Shown here: positions 34,121 through 46,263 of the stretch, piece by piece | Layout: every line of letters begins with the position of its first letter | Numbering within the stretch: position 1 is the first letter of the stretch | Source: Deroplatys truncata | Taxonomy: Eukaryota > Arthropoda > Insecta > Mantodea > Mantidae | Assembly (NCBI GenBank): GCA_030765065.1 | Contig: CM060985.1 | Coordinates: forward strand, 7,750,001-7,814,000 | Length of the DNA stretch: 64,000 nt | Direction: 5' to 3' | The notes under the pieces: generated by a model | Told to the model about the DNA's origin: nothing | What the model saw: only the letters and a program-made list of their open reading frames with translations | Databases searched by the model: none | Made by a program: the position numbers and the translations under genes

Positions 34121-35742
34121 GTTGTTAATTATAAAATGTTAGTTGACTGAATTTTAATGTTAGCAGTTTTCTTCCTTAAATACAATTATTTAGCATGCCC
34201 TGCTAACGAAGGAAATAATGCAAAAGTTTATTACATGAGGGATAGTGAAATATTTTGGCATTGTTGTCAGAAACGTATTGTAGCTTTATTAGCAGATTCG
34301 ATTCTCTTGTTAAATCATGACCATCTCAGGGCTATTCTGTAAGTTCATTGTTAAGAGGGCAACTACAATAATTTGTTAAGCTTAAAGAACCATTCGTAAC
34401 AAATGTGCTGCTATTTGCTTTCTAGCCATTTGTTAGCCAACTGGAGTGACTGATTAGAAATTCGTACACCTGTGATGGCATTTTGTATTCTCACTAATAC
34501 CAGAATACTGACTGAGATGGAGACAAAGGTGCTGTGAAAACATCACACAAAAATATAGAATATATGTGGGTTCTTAAAATAGCAACACTTTCACCTTCTT
34601 GTGAACCCAAAGAATTAGATATTTTCATGGGAAAAACTTATCCACCTGTGGCAGTGGCCTTGTAAAATGAGTAATATTAGGTTAGGAAACAGAAATATCA
34701 GCATAGTTTCACTTTCACTAATTAATATCAACTTGCAATTACTGCTTACTTACCTTTTAAATACTTTTTAATTTTTTAAGGATACCAGTTGTTATGCAGA
34801 TTTTTCTGAAATTTTAATGTATACCCTCAAACATAAGTAGGTAGTTCTTTTTTTAATTGTGGTTTGCTTATGTTCAATTCTGTGGAAATGTCCTTGCATC
34901 TTAACATTATTGGTATAAGGTTGGAGTGAAAAGAAAGGTTACTTTCCCTAGTTGTGTTATTGGGGAATGTTGCAATTACAAGATCATATGCAAATTTAAG
35001 TATACATTATCATTATAAGGGAAGTGACTGCTATATTCCTCCTCAGTATACTGGTAAATAGCTTTCTTTTAGCAGGTTGGAACAAAAGTGTATCGCTGCA
35101 ATAGCACACAGTTTCTAATCTTAACATATATATTTGTGAACCATACAAATCAACATTTATTTTGTTATTAACAGTTGTCTCCAATGTTATCACATGGATT
35201 ACCATACTCAAGATTACTGTAACATTTAAATATTGTATAATGCCCAATAACGTTCTCTTGGTAGTAACTCAAATATGTTAGTATATATTTGTCATTAATC
35301 CATCCATTACTCGAGGTCCAATATAAGCCATAAGCAATCATATTTCATAAATGATTAAAGACTTGGCTTTCCCCTTTCTAAATGTGTATATATATCATAA
35401 AGTAAGTATTTATTACAAGTTAGTCTTCCCCTTTCCTGTTCCACGAGTTACATTAGTTTGAAGCAATTAATTATAAGATAAACATTTAGAATACGACTCA
35501 ACTCACTCTCTTTGGTAATTATCAATGATATAAATGATCTTAGATGTTTTCCCCAACTCTCTGACAGTATCTTAGGCTAATTACTTGTACTCACGCATTA
35601 CAGTTGTTAGACGCACATCCACGCATCTAGTTATCTGGACCGCATCCTGTTACAAAGCTGAGTTCTTGCATGAAATGAAGCAATTCTTCATTGTGAAATT
35701 TAACATACGTATAATGCTAAATATTTAAAGATACTTTTAATT
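34121..35742. other. AT-rich DNA, no gene recognised
   Basis: No motif, repeat family or convincing frame was found. The 83-codon minus-strand frame at 34996-35247 is unsupported. Confidence 0.4.
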
Positions 35743-35754
35743 TGTAATTTAGAA

Positions 35755-36124
35755 GGCGGCGCCGTGGCCGAGTGGTTAGACCGCTCGCCTCCCACCGAGG
35801 CGGACCGGGTTCAATCCCAGGGACCTGCATGTGGGATTTGTGGTGGACGAAGCAGCGTCTGGGCGGGTTTTCTCCGGGTTCTCCTGTTTCCCCCGCCATT
35901 CATTCCACCAACTGCTCCATCATCACCTTTCCTTTCATACATTTCGCTTCATCCACTTCCTTCATCCCATACCAGGCATCGGGCTGATCACCCATCCTGG
36001 ATGTTCTGTCTGATCCATGAGTGTCTGCTCCTCGACGGGCCTCTGACCCCAGGCACCCGCCTGTAAGTCCTGGGGGGTGTAAGTCCTACATAAGAGGAGG
36101 GTAAACAGATAATGAGTGAATGAA
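35755..36124 (+). mobile_element. SINE-A copy 3, full-length
   Basis: tRNA-like head with A box TGGCCGAGTGG and B box GGTTCAATCCC, the common body and a short GAATGAGTGAATGAA-type tail. The 12-bp target-site duplication TGTAATTTAGAA lies at 35743-35754 and 36125-36136. Compared with copy 1 it lacks about 15 bases in the body (around 35940). Overlapping frames are not genes. Confidence 0.93.
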
Positions 36125-36567
36125 TGTAATTTAGAAACTTAATAAAGCAAAATTAGTCCCCAATTGTCTGCCAATCTACCAGAAAGTTTCGATGGTCACC
36201 ATATTTGATAATTAAAATGCCAAATTTCTATCATCTTTTCCTCTTAAAGCAGCATTAAAACAATGCGTACATGAATCTGTTATGTAACACATCCTTTAAC
36301 AAGGGAGTCTTGGGGTTTGTTGCATTCAACAACCAAATCTTTATTCTTGACAATACTTTGTTTTGTTCTGAAGTTACAGAATGCCAAACAATGGTTAGCA
36401 GCTTTAACAAATTGTTACCTATATATATGATATACACAGAGTTGGGAAGATCCATGTTCCAATCCTGGCTATGTCATTGAATCTTTCCAACCTTGTCCTG
36501 AACACAGCAACTAATTGCATGGAATGAAATACTTGCAGCATTTCCTGTGGAGCAGCAACAACAACTA

Positions 36568-37509
36568 CGAGGAGTGATCAGAAACTAAGGTTACATTTTA
36601 TTTCATACTGCCAAATTAGCTTATTCTTTGACAGTTTCCACATTGGTTTCATGGGATGAGTTTGAATATTCCCTCCTGCTGAAAATCCTGTCCTTGTGTC
36701 TTCAGTCACGTGCTCCTTCAAGTGAGGTCCAGGCTGTAGGGAGGGTGGTCTTCTGGCCTGTTTCTTCCTGATTGCTTCATATCAAGGTCTTGCAGGATCA
36801 GTCAGCGGTCACTGTGTGACCTCTTTCTGAAAACTGACACCTGCGCTATCTCAAAACCTTCCTCACAGATGGCATCATCTTTGTCTTTGGAGAGGAGGGG
36901 TGTTTTCACTCCACTAACAACTGCTTACTGCTGGGGTGTAGTGGTGGATCCAGGTTTTCTTTTATTTATGGACGCTCTTTAGCTGCTGTGGTCCTTGGCA
37001 TCCCATTCTATGTTGGGTGTGAAAAACTGGTAATTTTGCTCAGAGGCTTTGGTTCTTTTACATGCCGTAAATCTACAACATGGGATCATCGGCTTTACTT
37101 CCCTTCCGAAGGAAGCCATGCTAAGGATTTTTACACCCTAAAAAAATCCATTGCCCTGCAACTTCGGGAACTAGTGGCTAGCATGGTAACCGTTACACCA
37201 TGGGGGACGACAGATCCATGTTTCATCACCCATGACAATGTGGTGGAGAAAACTGTGCCCCATTGCAAAAGTGAAGACTTGCCCCCACTGGCACTTCTCC
37301 TTGTGTTGATTGAAAACAAACTTTCCGGTACTGCAGAATATTGTGATGAATGCTTCTAAACAACATTCCCAATTCTACTATCATATGCGCAATAGCACTG
37401 ACCAGTTTACCTAGAACTAGTGCTGAAACTCTGCACAGTTGCCAACAGCGTGTATAGACTAAACTCTAGGATCATTGGCCTTGTAACCTTAGTTTCTGAT
37501 CACCCCTTG
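36568..37509 (-). mobile_element. Mariner relic containing a SINE-B
   Basis: Inverted ends CGAGGAGTGATCAGAAACTA (from 36568) and, inverted, CAAGGGGTGATCAGAAACTA (ending 37509) are each flanked by TA (36566-36567, 37510-37511), the mariner target. On the minus strand the interior reads HHIVMGDETW (the catalytic DETW block, about 37222-37260) and HPPYSPDL (about 36730-36755), both mariner transposase signatures, in a frame broken many times. SINE-B copy 1 sits between these two blocks. Confidence 0.85.
36966..37212 (-). mobile_element. SINE-B copy 1 (tRNA-derived)
   Basis: Minus strand: a tRNA-like head (CCCATGGTGTAACGGTTACC, A-box-like) with a worn B box, then a body with CCTTAGCATGGCTTCCTTCG and ending TTAAAGAGCG-type sequence. 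The flanks GATCCAGGTTTTC and GATCCATGTTTCA may be a worn target-site duplication. Relatives lie at 45805-46025 and 59968-60236. The 123-codon frame at 36988-37359 runs across SINE and mariner and is not a gene. Confidence 0.75.
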
Positions 37510-37511
37510 TA

Positions 37512-38570
37512 TTTTCTCAATCAAAATTCAAAGTCTTCTTTGCAAGCACGTTCTTTTGTTAATATTGTAGTACATAGGTATCTTATAGTCCATGGCCATC
37601 AGAAAGAATAGGACTTCTCAGTGGTTAAAGAATTACCATATATATACAGCATACGCTGGCAGTAATCTTGATTAAAACATAGGGAGGAAATTCAACAAGA
37701 GTTGGTATCACATAAGTATTGTACTGTTATAAACAAGTCAAAACCATCTTTATGAGTCCAATGTGTGTATATTCTAATATCCAGGCTTTGTAAATGCATT
37801 TTAATGATTCAGAATCTGCAATAAAGTTGTCTGATACTGTGTCTGTCAGAAAGAACAGTGCTTTACAATGGTGAAAGAATTATCAAAATTGCTTCCATGA
37901 TCTATGTACACGCAAACTTTCTCTATAATATTAGTACAGATTTTGTAATGAATACCTGTGTTCCTAATGGTTACAAAATGTTTTTTCTATAAATTAACTT
38001 TTGTATTTATTTTTAAAAGAACGTAATTTCCAATAATAGCCACATTTACTGGGACACTTTTCATGTATTTAGGATGATACATCTTTCTTATCCACCACGG
38101 CATGAAATCATTAATAACATCAATGTTGACAAGTTGTTCTACACTAATCAATGAAATTTGATCCTTACTCTCCAACACCCAGCAATCTTGTCCTTATCTT
38201 CAGAGTTTTATGCAGCTAAAGTTGGTAGAATAACTGCCATCTTAAACTATAGGTGCTTTTTTATGGTAGCAACTTATTATTTTGGATAATTTTTGCCAAA
38301 TTAGGATCCAATCTTACTTTATCTAGGTAGATGTAAGTGCAGTATCAAAAATATAACAGTTTTAGGTCCACTGAGCTGGGGTGTGTGTGTCTTTAAACAG
38401 CATAACCAGACTTGGTATAAAGTGTAATATTTAAAAAAAAACAAGAACCTTCCCACGCTAAGCTAAGCTACCCTGTACATGGAAAATATGTTTTTATTTT
38501 TTAAAAATGGCTTTAACAATTTTGATTAAAATATTACCTGTTTAAGATAAACCATAAGAGACAGACAAAA
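37512..38570. other. AT-rich DNA, no gene recognised
   Basis: TCAGAAAGAATAG/AACAGTGCTTTACAATGGTG-like segments recur near 37597 and 37849, a weak internal duplication. Nothing else could be assigned. Confidence 0.4.
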
Positions 38571-38574
38571 AATG

Positions 38575-39115
38575 TAGGTGTTGTAAAAAACCTCTACTAC
38601 ATATAATAACTGGGAAAAGTACTTTGAAATTTGATGTCAAGATTTCACCATAAATATATGTTTTGAGACACCAATTTAATATCATATATTAAAGCTATTT
38701 ACATGACAAATAAAATGTTTATCTTTAATTTTCTGGCAATAGTCTGTGAAGTCTCTTCATTCTGTATAGCTGGTAAACTTTAAGCGATACACACAGGAAA
38801 TATGGATCTCTTTAAAACACACAATTTATTTGAAATAAGTCAGCCATTTCCGAGATATCCATTATTAATGGTTTGAATTGTTCAACACTTGGCCATTCTT
38901 TTTAAGTCCTGTCGATTGTCAGTTGTTTCTCCCAATGTGGCCAGTGTTTAGCATCCAGTTCTAAAACATTTGACTATCACTGCTATTCCCTTTGTATCTA
39001 TAGTACAGCTATAGGAAAATAAACTTTAGTAACAATAATCTGTGTACCTGCTAATAAGCAATATAGGGTAGAGAAAGTTATGTGAATGTAACACATCAGA
39101 TTTTTTTAAATGTTA
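38575..39115 (-). repeat. Repeat family R copy, minus strand
   Basis: Runs from CTACTACATATAATAACTGGG through TTTTCTGGCAATAGTCTGTG to AAGTTATGTGAATGTAACAC ATCAG, the reverse complement of the R start. Internally deleted compared with the copy at 46264. Confidence 0.65.
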
Positions 39116-41160
39116 CAGGTTTGCTCCATCCCAAGTATACAACCTGATGGACATCTTTGAAAGTTTACAAGATCCCATTCCATTACCAAGACTAAACATT
39201 TGAATGCTGTTTCTGTTTATTGTATGTAAGTAAGTACTTATTTTAAGTTGAATTACTGTTACAAAATCGACTAAGTACTCGTACATGATAAGTACTTACA
39301 GTTTAAATTTGAAATAATTTTTAGGCGAAAGCTTAAGATGCAGATAGATATTTTGTATACAGTAGAACGCCACTTCACTGAAGTAAAGGAGGCAGAGATA
39401 TTTACAAAGACTATTTCATAAGATGAGTAATTATTTTCTGAACTTTCTTCTCGCAACACTTGTGCACAGTTAATATCACACCCAAGTTTGATTGGTAATG
39501 TAACTGCTTTGTTCCAAAGAGGTTATTTAACATAGTCAAGAATTAACACTCGTTGTTTGTGATTCCTTCCTCTAATACTGTTGAGAGCAGGAAGCACATA
39601 GTGTAAAGTCAGTCCTGCATACAATCAATGTCACCAAGTCCCACCTCTCGTTATACAGTAGAGCAAAGATTATCTCAGGTGATGGTACAATTCAACATTT
39701 ATGTGATCAAGTCGTTTTAATCCTTTAAGGTTAAATATATTCTTCAAACAACTCACACTATCCTGAATCAAATCTTTTTTTGTTTTGTTTAACCTAGGTG
39801 GTCATATCAGACGATGAATGAGCTCCAGGTGCATAGAGTTTAAAGTTACCTGCCATTTATCTTCTTAGGATAAGGGAGAACCCCAGAAAAAACCTTATCC
39901 AGGTAACTTGCCCTCTTGAATGGAGGCAGAGACGCTACTACCCGCACACCACAGAGACATTCCCCTCTGCATCATGTCTCACCTATAGCAGTATCCACAA
40001 AAACAAGGTTTCCCAGGCAGGCTTGATGCAGTCCGTAATGAAAACATTCATGCTACTCATTGCAATCAATAAATTAAATCAGGGAGTGCAGAAAATAATG
40101 ACATTGATGTTATCCTTCCTTTCTTTTGTTTTTACAGGCATTCATTCATGGGGAGGGCAGCGCCAACTGCCATTGTAATGGTTAATCGGGCTTGTTAGGT
40201 ACATAAGTTCTTTTGTTTCTAGACCAACAAAATAATATTAGCTAGGCCTTGGTTTACGTTGAATCACAATGTTTATAAATCAACAATCATATCATTAATG
40301 AAGATAAAATAATTGTATGCAACTCTTGAAATATGAAAATTACTGCTCTCATGCAATTGCAGAACTTGCCTTATGCTACATGCAACTTATATATGAGTCA
40401 TTCCATATGAAACCGAACACACACAAACAATTTTTGAATTTTAGTCAATGTGTTCCACACATAAAATAAATTGACACGTATTTTATATTTTGTGGATTTA
40501 AAGCATACTTAACATTTTTGTTATACATGCACAATGTTACAGAATATAGAATGCTCAGGGATAAGAACAATACATCATTTTGTAGATAAAAACATTGTAG
40601 ATTTCCTTATATAAAATATTTTTTTCGGAATAGGAAAAAGTCACTTTTTAAAATATGAATATTTTAAATCACCTAATAATAAAACCTGTAAAAAATCGGG
40701 AGGAATCGGTGATATATTTTGTTTTAAACCTGTTAATATCAGGTCTTAGAAGTACGCTGTTACATAATTTATTTGTGTTAGCGCACATAGAGTTTTAAAA
40801 CATAGATTGCTGAGAGCTTTTTCACTGCAGCACGCCACACTGCAGCACGGAGTACGAACGTGATAGGCTATCTCTTCCGGTGTTTGGTTTAACTTAGCAA
40901 CTGGAATCTGATATTCCCCACTGTTTCATTTAAATGTTACTTGGTGTTCAGCTTTCTGCATTAGAAGTTCATTCTTAGCTCTCTGATTTCTGAAAGTGCA
41001 TACTCAGTAAACTCGAGAAATGTAGCTATGACTATTGCTTCAATCCATTTAATGTTTTCAAATGTAACACAAGGCAGAAGTCATTAAGCTTAGCTACCCG
41101 CAGAATGTAACAAACTTAACTTTTATTTAAAGGTGAGTCGGAATTGTTACACTAACATCA
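39116..41160. other. AT-rich DNA with a possible SINE fragment
   Basis: 39860-39990 (AGAACCCCAGAAAAAACCTTATCC, then AGGCAGAGACGCTACTACC) looks like a fragment of a SINE body, but no head or second copy is present. A short direct repeat ACTGCAGCACG occurs twice near 40825-40850. No gene is seen. Confidence 0.4.
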
Positions 41161-41226
41161 CTTAAGTTTACTCACTTAACATGTTTCGGGAAACCGTTGT
41201 TCCCATCCTCAGAAGGTTAACTCGAC
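41161..41226 (-). ncRNA. Hammerhead ribozyme of PLE-2
   Basis: On the minus strand, directly after the ORF stop: core CTGAGGA, stem II GGGAA...TTCCC with a 7-base loop (CAACGGT), then GAAA, a minimal stem III (AC, two-base loop, GT), and U at the cleavage position. Stem I forms by CTT/AAG next to the core and GAGTT/AACTT further out, separated by an internal loop. Every invariant core base fits. One unpaired T lies between core and stem II. Hammerheads with very short stem III are known in Penelope-like elements. Cleavage would fall after the T at about 41178. Confidence 0.75.
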
Positions 41227-42023
41227 TGGCCCGTGTTGTTGGTGTTTCCGTTTTTTGGACTGGATCCTGTGGTGGCATCTTGTGGTGGAGAAATGTACTT
41301 CCAGAGAGGATTTGGTGGCGGCAAATCAAAATTCATTAGATGTGTGTTGTGTTTTAGAATGGTGATCTTCTCCCATGCATCTAATTCGGCTGCAAATTTG
41401 GCTGGTTTGACTAATGTAATATTGGGTTTGATGTTGCGATTAGTGATCCAAAAATGGTGTGAAACTGCAGATTTGTCCATTTGTTTGTATTTAATACATC
41501 TCATGTGCTCCTTTAGCCTAGTTTCTAAGTTTCTTTTTGTCTTACCTATGTATACTTTATTGCAATCTGAACAATTGATTTTATAGATTCCAGCTTTTTT
41601 GTCTTGTGGAATGGGGTCTTTTAACTTGTTACAAAGTAATTTCTCTATGTTAAATTTGTTCTGTGGAGCTAGGCTGATGTTATGTTTCATGAAAATCTTC
41701 TTAAATTTGTGAAATGTTCCTGGGTGGTATGTGAATTTCTTGAACTTTAGCTCTTTATCTTGCTGGCTGAGATTTGTTGTGTCTACTATATGCTGGTATT
41801 CTAACTGGTATTCTTTTTTATTTAAGGGGGTATATACCAGTCTATGTGTTAGGCTGTTTAGTACTGCATGTTTGTGTGTGGTGGGATTGAAACTCTTATT
41901 TTTTATGTAATTAGTAGAGTGTGTTGGCTTCCTGTATATGCCAAAGGTTAGGTTCTTTTGTTCTCTGATGATTTTTAGGTCTAAACTTAACTTTGTCACC
42001 AGACCTAAAACTATGCAATGCAT
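41217..42023 (-). CDS. PLE-2 C-terminal protein with GIY-YIG endonuclease (partial)
   Basis: An open frame of 268 codons. It begins in the tail of the reverse transcriptase (LKIIREQKNLTFGIYRKPTH, the conserved end of the RT part), passes through a linker, and carries a GIY-YIG nuclease: AGIYKINCSDC near residues 144-154 and KVYIGKTKRN near 156-165, followed by RLKEHMR and an acidic residue in DAWEKI near 218. The CxxC between GIY and YIG is typical of Penelope-like elements. In the intact protein this nuclease cuts the target and the RT copies the RNA. The frame has no lesion, but the RT catalytic core is absent, so it cannot work by itself. The first ATG is just the first in the fragment. 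The stop codon abuts the hammerhead. Confidence 0.88.
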   Translation of the reverse strand: MHCIVLGLVTKLSLDLKIIREQKNLTFGIYRKPTHSTNYIKNKSFNPTTHKHAVLNSLTHRLVYTPLNKKEYQLEYQHIVDTTNLSQQDKELKFKKFTYHPGTFHKFKKIFMKHNISLAPQNKFNIEKLLCNKLKDPIPQDKKAGIYKINCSDCNKVYIGKTKRNLETRLKEHMRCIKYKQMDKSAVSHHFWITNRNIKPNITLVKPAKFAAELDAWEKITILKHNTHLMNFDLPPPNPLWKYISPPQDATTGSSPKNGNTNNTGQSS

Positions 42024-42030
42024 GTCAACA

Positions 42031-43660
42031 GTGGTTGTGTGCTACAAGTACCAGAAGTGGTTTGAAACAGAGTGACCATTTTAAGGCAAGATGAAAGGGA
42101 TCCCTGGTACCTTAGAGCTAAACACTTTTCACAACTTGGTCAATATAATTTAAAATATTATGATTCAGGGGGGGGGAAAAACAAGAATTTAAAACATAAT
42201 TCATTTTGTTTTTGTAATCCATGGACAAAATTTGAAGTGAATCGCAGACATGATTGTCAGATGTTGTGCAATTTGACGTGGAATAACTCATATTTAAGGT
42301 GTAAAATTATATCTATGCAGTGTTGATCTAAAATTCATGAATTGTCACATGCACAACCACACGTAAACAACTCTGTCTGTAAAGTAATAATGTAATTAAG
42401 GTTGATTTTGAAGGTGTCAATTACAGAAACTATTAATATGGCCATAAACAAGATGATAGTATTCCATTCAAACAACTAAAAGTATGAGGTTTATTTGTGA
42501 TAGTTGTACACTAATTAATTTTGCTTTGAAATTAACCGAGGTCATCGCATACATACATTATTTTATAAGTGTACTTTCTCTGTTAAGTAGGGGAAGTACT
42601 GTTTTCCACACAAATTATAATGAAGACTTCACTAGAAATACATGTTTTGAGGTCCTGTGAACTCAAAGAAAGTACAGTTACAGAAAGGTTCATATGTGAA
42701 TTATCTGTTTATTGCTTACAAAGCTTGCTTCTTGTTCATCATGATCAATAAACAGCTACAGTATGACAGTCAACATTTTGAAAAGCAGTTCACTATATGC
42801 TTGTCCCGATATTCCTTTCATCGACTGCTAAGAAACAAAAGAACAGGAAGTAATACTGAAATGGTAATTCTACCAATTTTTATCCTGGATTTGCTCAACA
42901 AAATTACAATAGAAAATTAATTTTTGTGGTCCTATTCCTTGCTTGTTTCAAAGAAAAGACTTTTACAAAAATGAAGATTGAGTCATGCAAAATGTTTTTA
43001 AATTTTGGATATTATTTCTCAAATATTGTTCTTTACAAATTAAATTTTGGGTAGTAATATTAAAAAAAGCCTAAATCCAAAACCATTGTTAATTTAAAGA
43101 AAAGATTCTATAGATCTCTACAAACATCTTCAAAGAACTTGCACTGAAAATTTGAAAGAAACTGTACAAAAATTGCATCACAAGGAATATTTAAAAGTGG
43201 CAAACATTTAAAAAATTAAGTTTCAAAACGTTATGTATTACTTTTTAAATAATTACAAAGCTTTCACATCAAAACTATCCTGGACATGTAGAGTTTTGAT
43301 TTTTGCCAGCTGGGCATGTCACGACTGCCTAGAGCGTGCTTTTAAGTTTGCTCCTAATATTGTATAAAATGTTACAGTAGATGCTGCAAATGTCATCCCC
43401 CTCCAAGAAGAAACATTCAGACTGACACGTTTTAAAGTTAAAAAACTGTAATGTTTCTGTGATATTTTACTTTAGTTCCTTCTGGCCACACCACAGGTGA
43501 GCAAGAAGGCCATACACCAGCACTTCCACTGTTGGGGGTCAAAATGTTTCTTCAGTACCTTTCTGTGACCTTGGGCTGACACAATGTGGATTTTTGATGC
43601 ACTAGTAACACATGTTTTAATTGTTTGCATGGTTGTTCATGTGAAAACAGCAGCAGCAGC
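42031..43660. other. AT-rich DNA with an R fragment
   Basis: 42566-42680 is an R end on the minus strand (TACTTTCTCTGTTAAGTAGG, GAAATACATGTTTTGAGG). No other element or gene is recognised; frames of 84-87 codons have no support. Confidence 0.4.
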
Positions 43661-45059
43661 ATTGGGTTCATTAAACCTTCGTTTACAGAGAGAAACACCT
43701 CTCTTGTTACTGGGTCACCCTGTTTTAAACAATGGACACGTGTACAGTTTGAGGTTTAATAATTTTGTTGCCTTATTAGCAGAAGCCCATTTCTGCTAAC
43801 TTTGAGAGTAAATTTGTTGACAAGGTTTTCACCAATCCTCTGTTAAACTGCAAGTTTCCACATGTACTTTTTTTGTTATGCACTGATACAGCATAATCTA
43901 TTTAACTGCAGTAACGTGAATTGCTTTTCTGGAAGGAGGTAAATTGTTCAGAAAACTGCAAACACGACGAGCGGACTCATATTTGTGGTAACATTTAAAT
44001 ATAAAAATGCATTGTCCCATCTTGGCGAACCTCAAGAACTATGTGGGGAGCTGCCGAAAGTCAGAACGCCTTGCATGCAAGCTCTGTAGAAGAGCAGACC
44101 ACAATTGTATCCTAGTTTTACAATGTCAGAGATCCCCTCCCCAATATTCAGTAAATGTTGGAAAACTCAAACTTAAAATGGTTTCCTATTTGCAGAAAAT
44201 TCAAAGAGAATACTGAGGATGTATGACATTCAAAATATACATTTTATTTGTGCCAATATTGAAAACACGTGTTACAATATTCAAAGAGCCATTTTTGATA
44301 AGATCAAAATTAACAATTTTTCATGTAAAGTGTTTTGAGGAAGAAATTTTGTGAAAATCCGTGAAATATGCCGAAGTTACGTAACAGACTTTGTTAATGC
44401 TGCTTTGACTCAGGGGACCTCAAAATGTGCGTGAAACCTTGGTATGGAAGTGTTGGAGAAAGTAAAAGTCTAATTGAAATAAATCAGTTTATCAGAGACA
44501 ATAACACTGAAAATAGTTGCGTATGGAATTGTGATCAGTCAATTTAACTATAAAATGGCTAGGGAATGGACATTAGCAAGAAAAATGTACTACCACATCG
44601 TTCAGTCCATCCATGGCACACGCATTTGTATACAGTTAAAGTGTTAATATCCATGTCAGAAACCTTATATTTGTTTTCACAAAGTAACAGGAAACTGATT
44701 TGGCCCAAATGTAGAAAACAAAATTCATGACAATCTTCCACCAAATATTTATGTGGATTGTAGTTCTAGTGGGAAAATGACTGAGAAACATTGTCAATGA
44801 TACACTGCAGTCTACTCATAAGGTTGAAAATGAAAGTCCATTTACAACTACAGGAACGTTTGGTGTGTAAATAGTTCTAAGCCCTCCTTTAGGATGTCAT
44901 TATTGATAATTCTACCAAGTTATGTGGTAATCAGAAACATATCCGTCTTCATTGTCAGGGTTTCTCTAATTCAGTGTCGGTTGTACTGCTATCTGCACTG
45001 TGTCATACATCATTGAAATTTCATTAGGTCTGGTAAATCCCTCATTTCTTAGTGTTCAA

Positions 45060-45830
45060 TATAATGTCCTTTATCAGATGATGAAGCAAGTTTCTAAGGT
45101 TGTGTATATTGTATGGAGCCAATTTTATGCCATATTCTAGAAACAGTTTTTTGAATTTGTTATGAATTTTTGGGTGGAACGTGAATCTGCTCTACCTTTC
45201 AGTGAGATATCCCCGCTGTTGAAAGCGGTGATGTCCACATTTTTTTGTGTTTTCTATTATTGTATTAGTTTGTCCACTATGTGGCTATTTTTGAACTTTT
45301 TGATATTACCTGTTTGTGTTCATTTTCTTGGAGTGGTAAGTTTATCAAGCTATGGAATATGCCATAGAGGATTATAACCATGATTTGGTCTTGCAAATTT
45401 AACAGTTTCAGGGCGTCATCTAACTGCTTCTTTGGTCATCCAGGTACCTTACCCAGGTTTAAGCATGTGTAAAAAGGATTTTATTAGACAAATCTCATAA
45501 GTCCACTGACGCCAATGAAAAAATCTAAAGTTTGCTCTAACCCTAAGTTTGTTCAATTTTCTAGTCCTATTTAACTTTTTGGCAGTTTTAATACTTCTAA
45601 CTAATCCTTATGCTATTTTTGTATTTGGCCAGTAAGAATGTTTGTGAAAAGTGATGTTACATCAAAAGAGACTAGCATTTCTTCTGGTGGTGAAGGAATA
45701 TCTTGGATTTTTTGGACTAATTCTGTCGGTTCTTTATGTTCAGGTGTTCATATGTTTCAGAAGAGTTGAACTTGTTCACTAGCCATGTGACTAATAAGTG
45801 AAACAAGAGTCATTCCGGCTGAGGTCAATG
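45060..45830 (-). pseudogene. PLE-3 relic, left arm
   Basis: Reverse complement reads as a Penelope-like RT piece: PSPPEEMLVSFDVTSLF near 45640-45700, followed by the degraded linker with the sequence shared with 61440-61640. Frames are broken. It is the inverted counterpart of the relic at 60880-61735. Confidence 0.68.
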
Positions 45831-46025
45831 GATTTTTTCGGGCGTAAAAAGCCTTAGCATGGCTTCCTTCGGAAGGGAAATAAACCTGGTGGTCACATGT
45901 CATAGGTTTATGGCATGTAAAATAACCTCAAGCCTGATAAAAGAGGCCTCTGAACATCATTTCCAGTCTTTCATGTCCAATATACAATAAGACGCAAGGA
46001 CTACAGCAGTTTAAGAGCGTCCATA
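45805..46025 (+). mobile_element. SINE-B copy 2, head missing
   Basis: Matches the SINE-B body: CCTTAGCATGGCTTCCTTCG, then GGGAAATAAACCTGGTGG and a TTTAAGAGCGTCCATAAA end. The matching place in the right arm (about 60800-60830) lacks it, so it was inserted after the arms formed, or lost from the other. Confidence 0.7.
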
Positions 46026-46263
46026 AAAAAAAACTCAATTTAATTTTAAAAGTGTTATTAATCCACCCACAATCTCTATATGTTAAAAAGTTTTTCTGTA
46101 TATAATCACTTCCAATAACTTATAAGCATAAAAATCGGCATGTAATTTTTTAGATATTGATTAATCACTTTTGATATGCTAATACAAGACACACCTTACA
46201 TCAAATGATTTATTATAAATGTGCAGAAATGTTATTTTGAGCTTATGAAAACCAATATAAAAA

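Larger units (their letters stand above)
41161..42030 (-). mobile_element. PLE-2: Penelope-like element, 5'-truncated
   Basis: Consists of the C-terminal coding part (below) and a 3' flank with a hammerhead ribozyme. It starts abruptly near 42030 in the end of the RT domain, as expected for a 5' truncation. No target-site duplication was identified. The sequence resembles PLE-3 in the inverted repeat but is better preserved. Confidence 0.8.

Noticed and set aside
36988-37359. 123-codon frame that looks like a gene
   Set aside because: It crosses a SINE-B and a mariner relic on the antisense strand of both.
45162-45377. 71-codon frame with a membrane-like pattern
   Set aside because: It is antisense to the PLE-3 relic, and its partner in the other arm does not keep it open.
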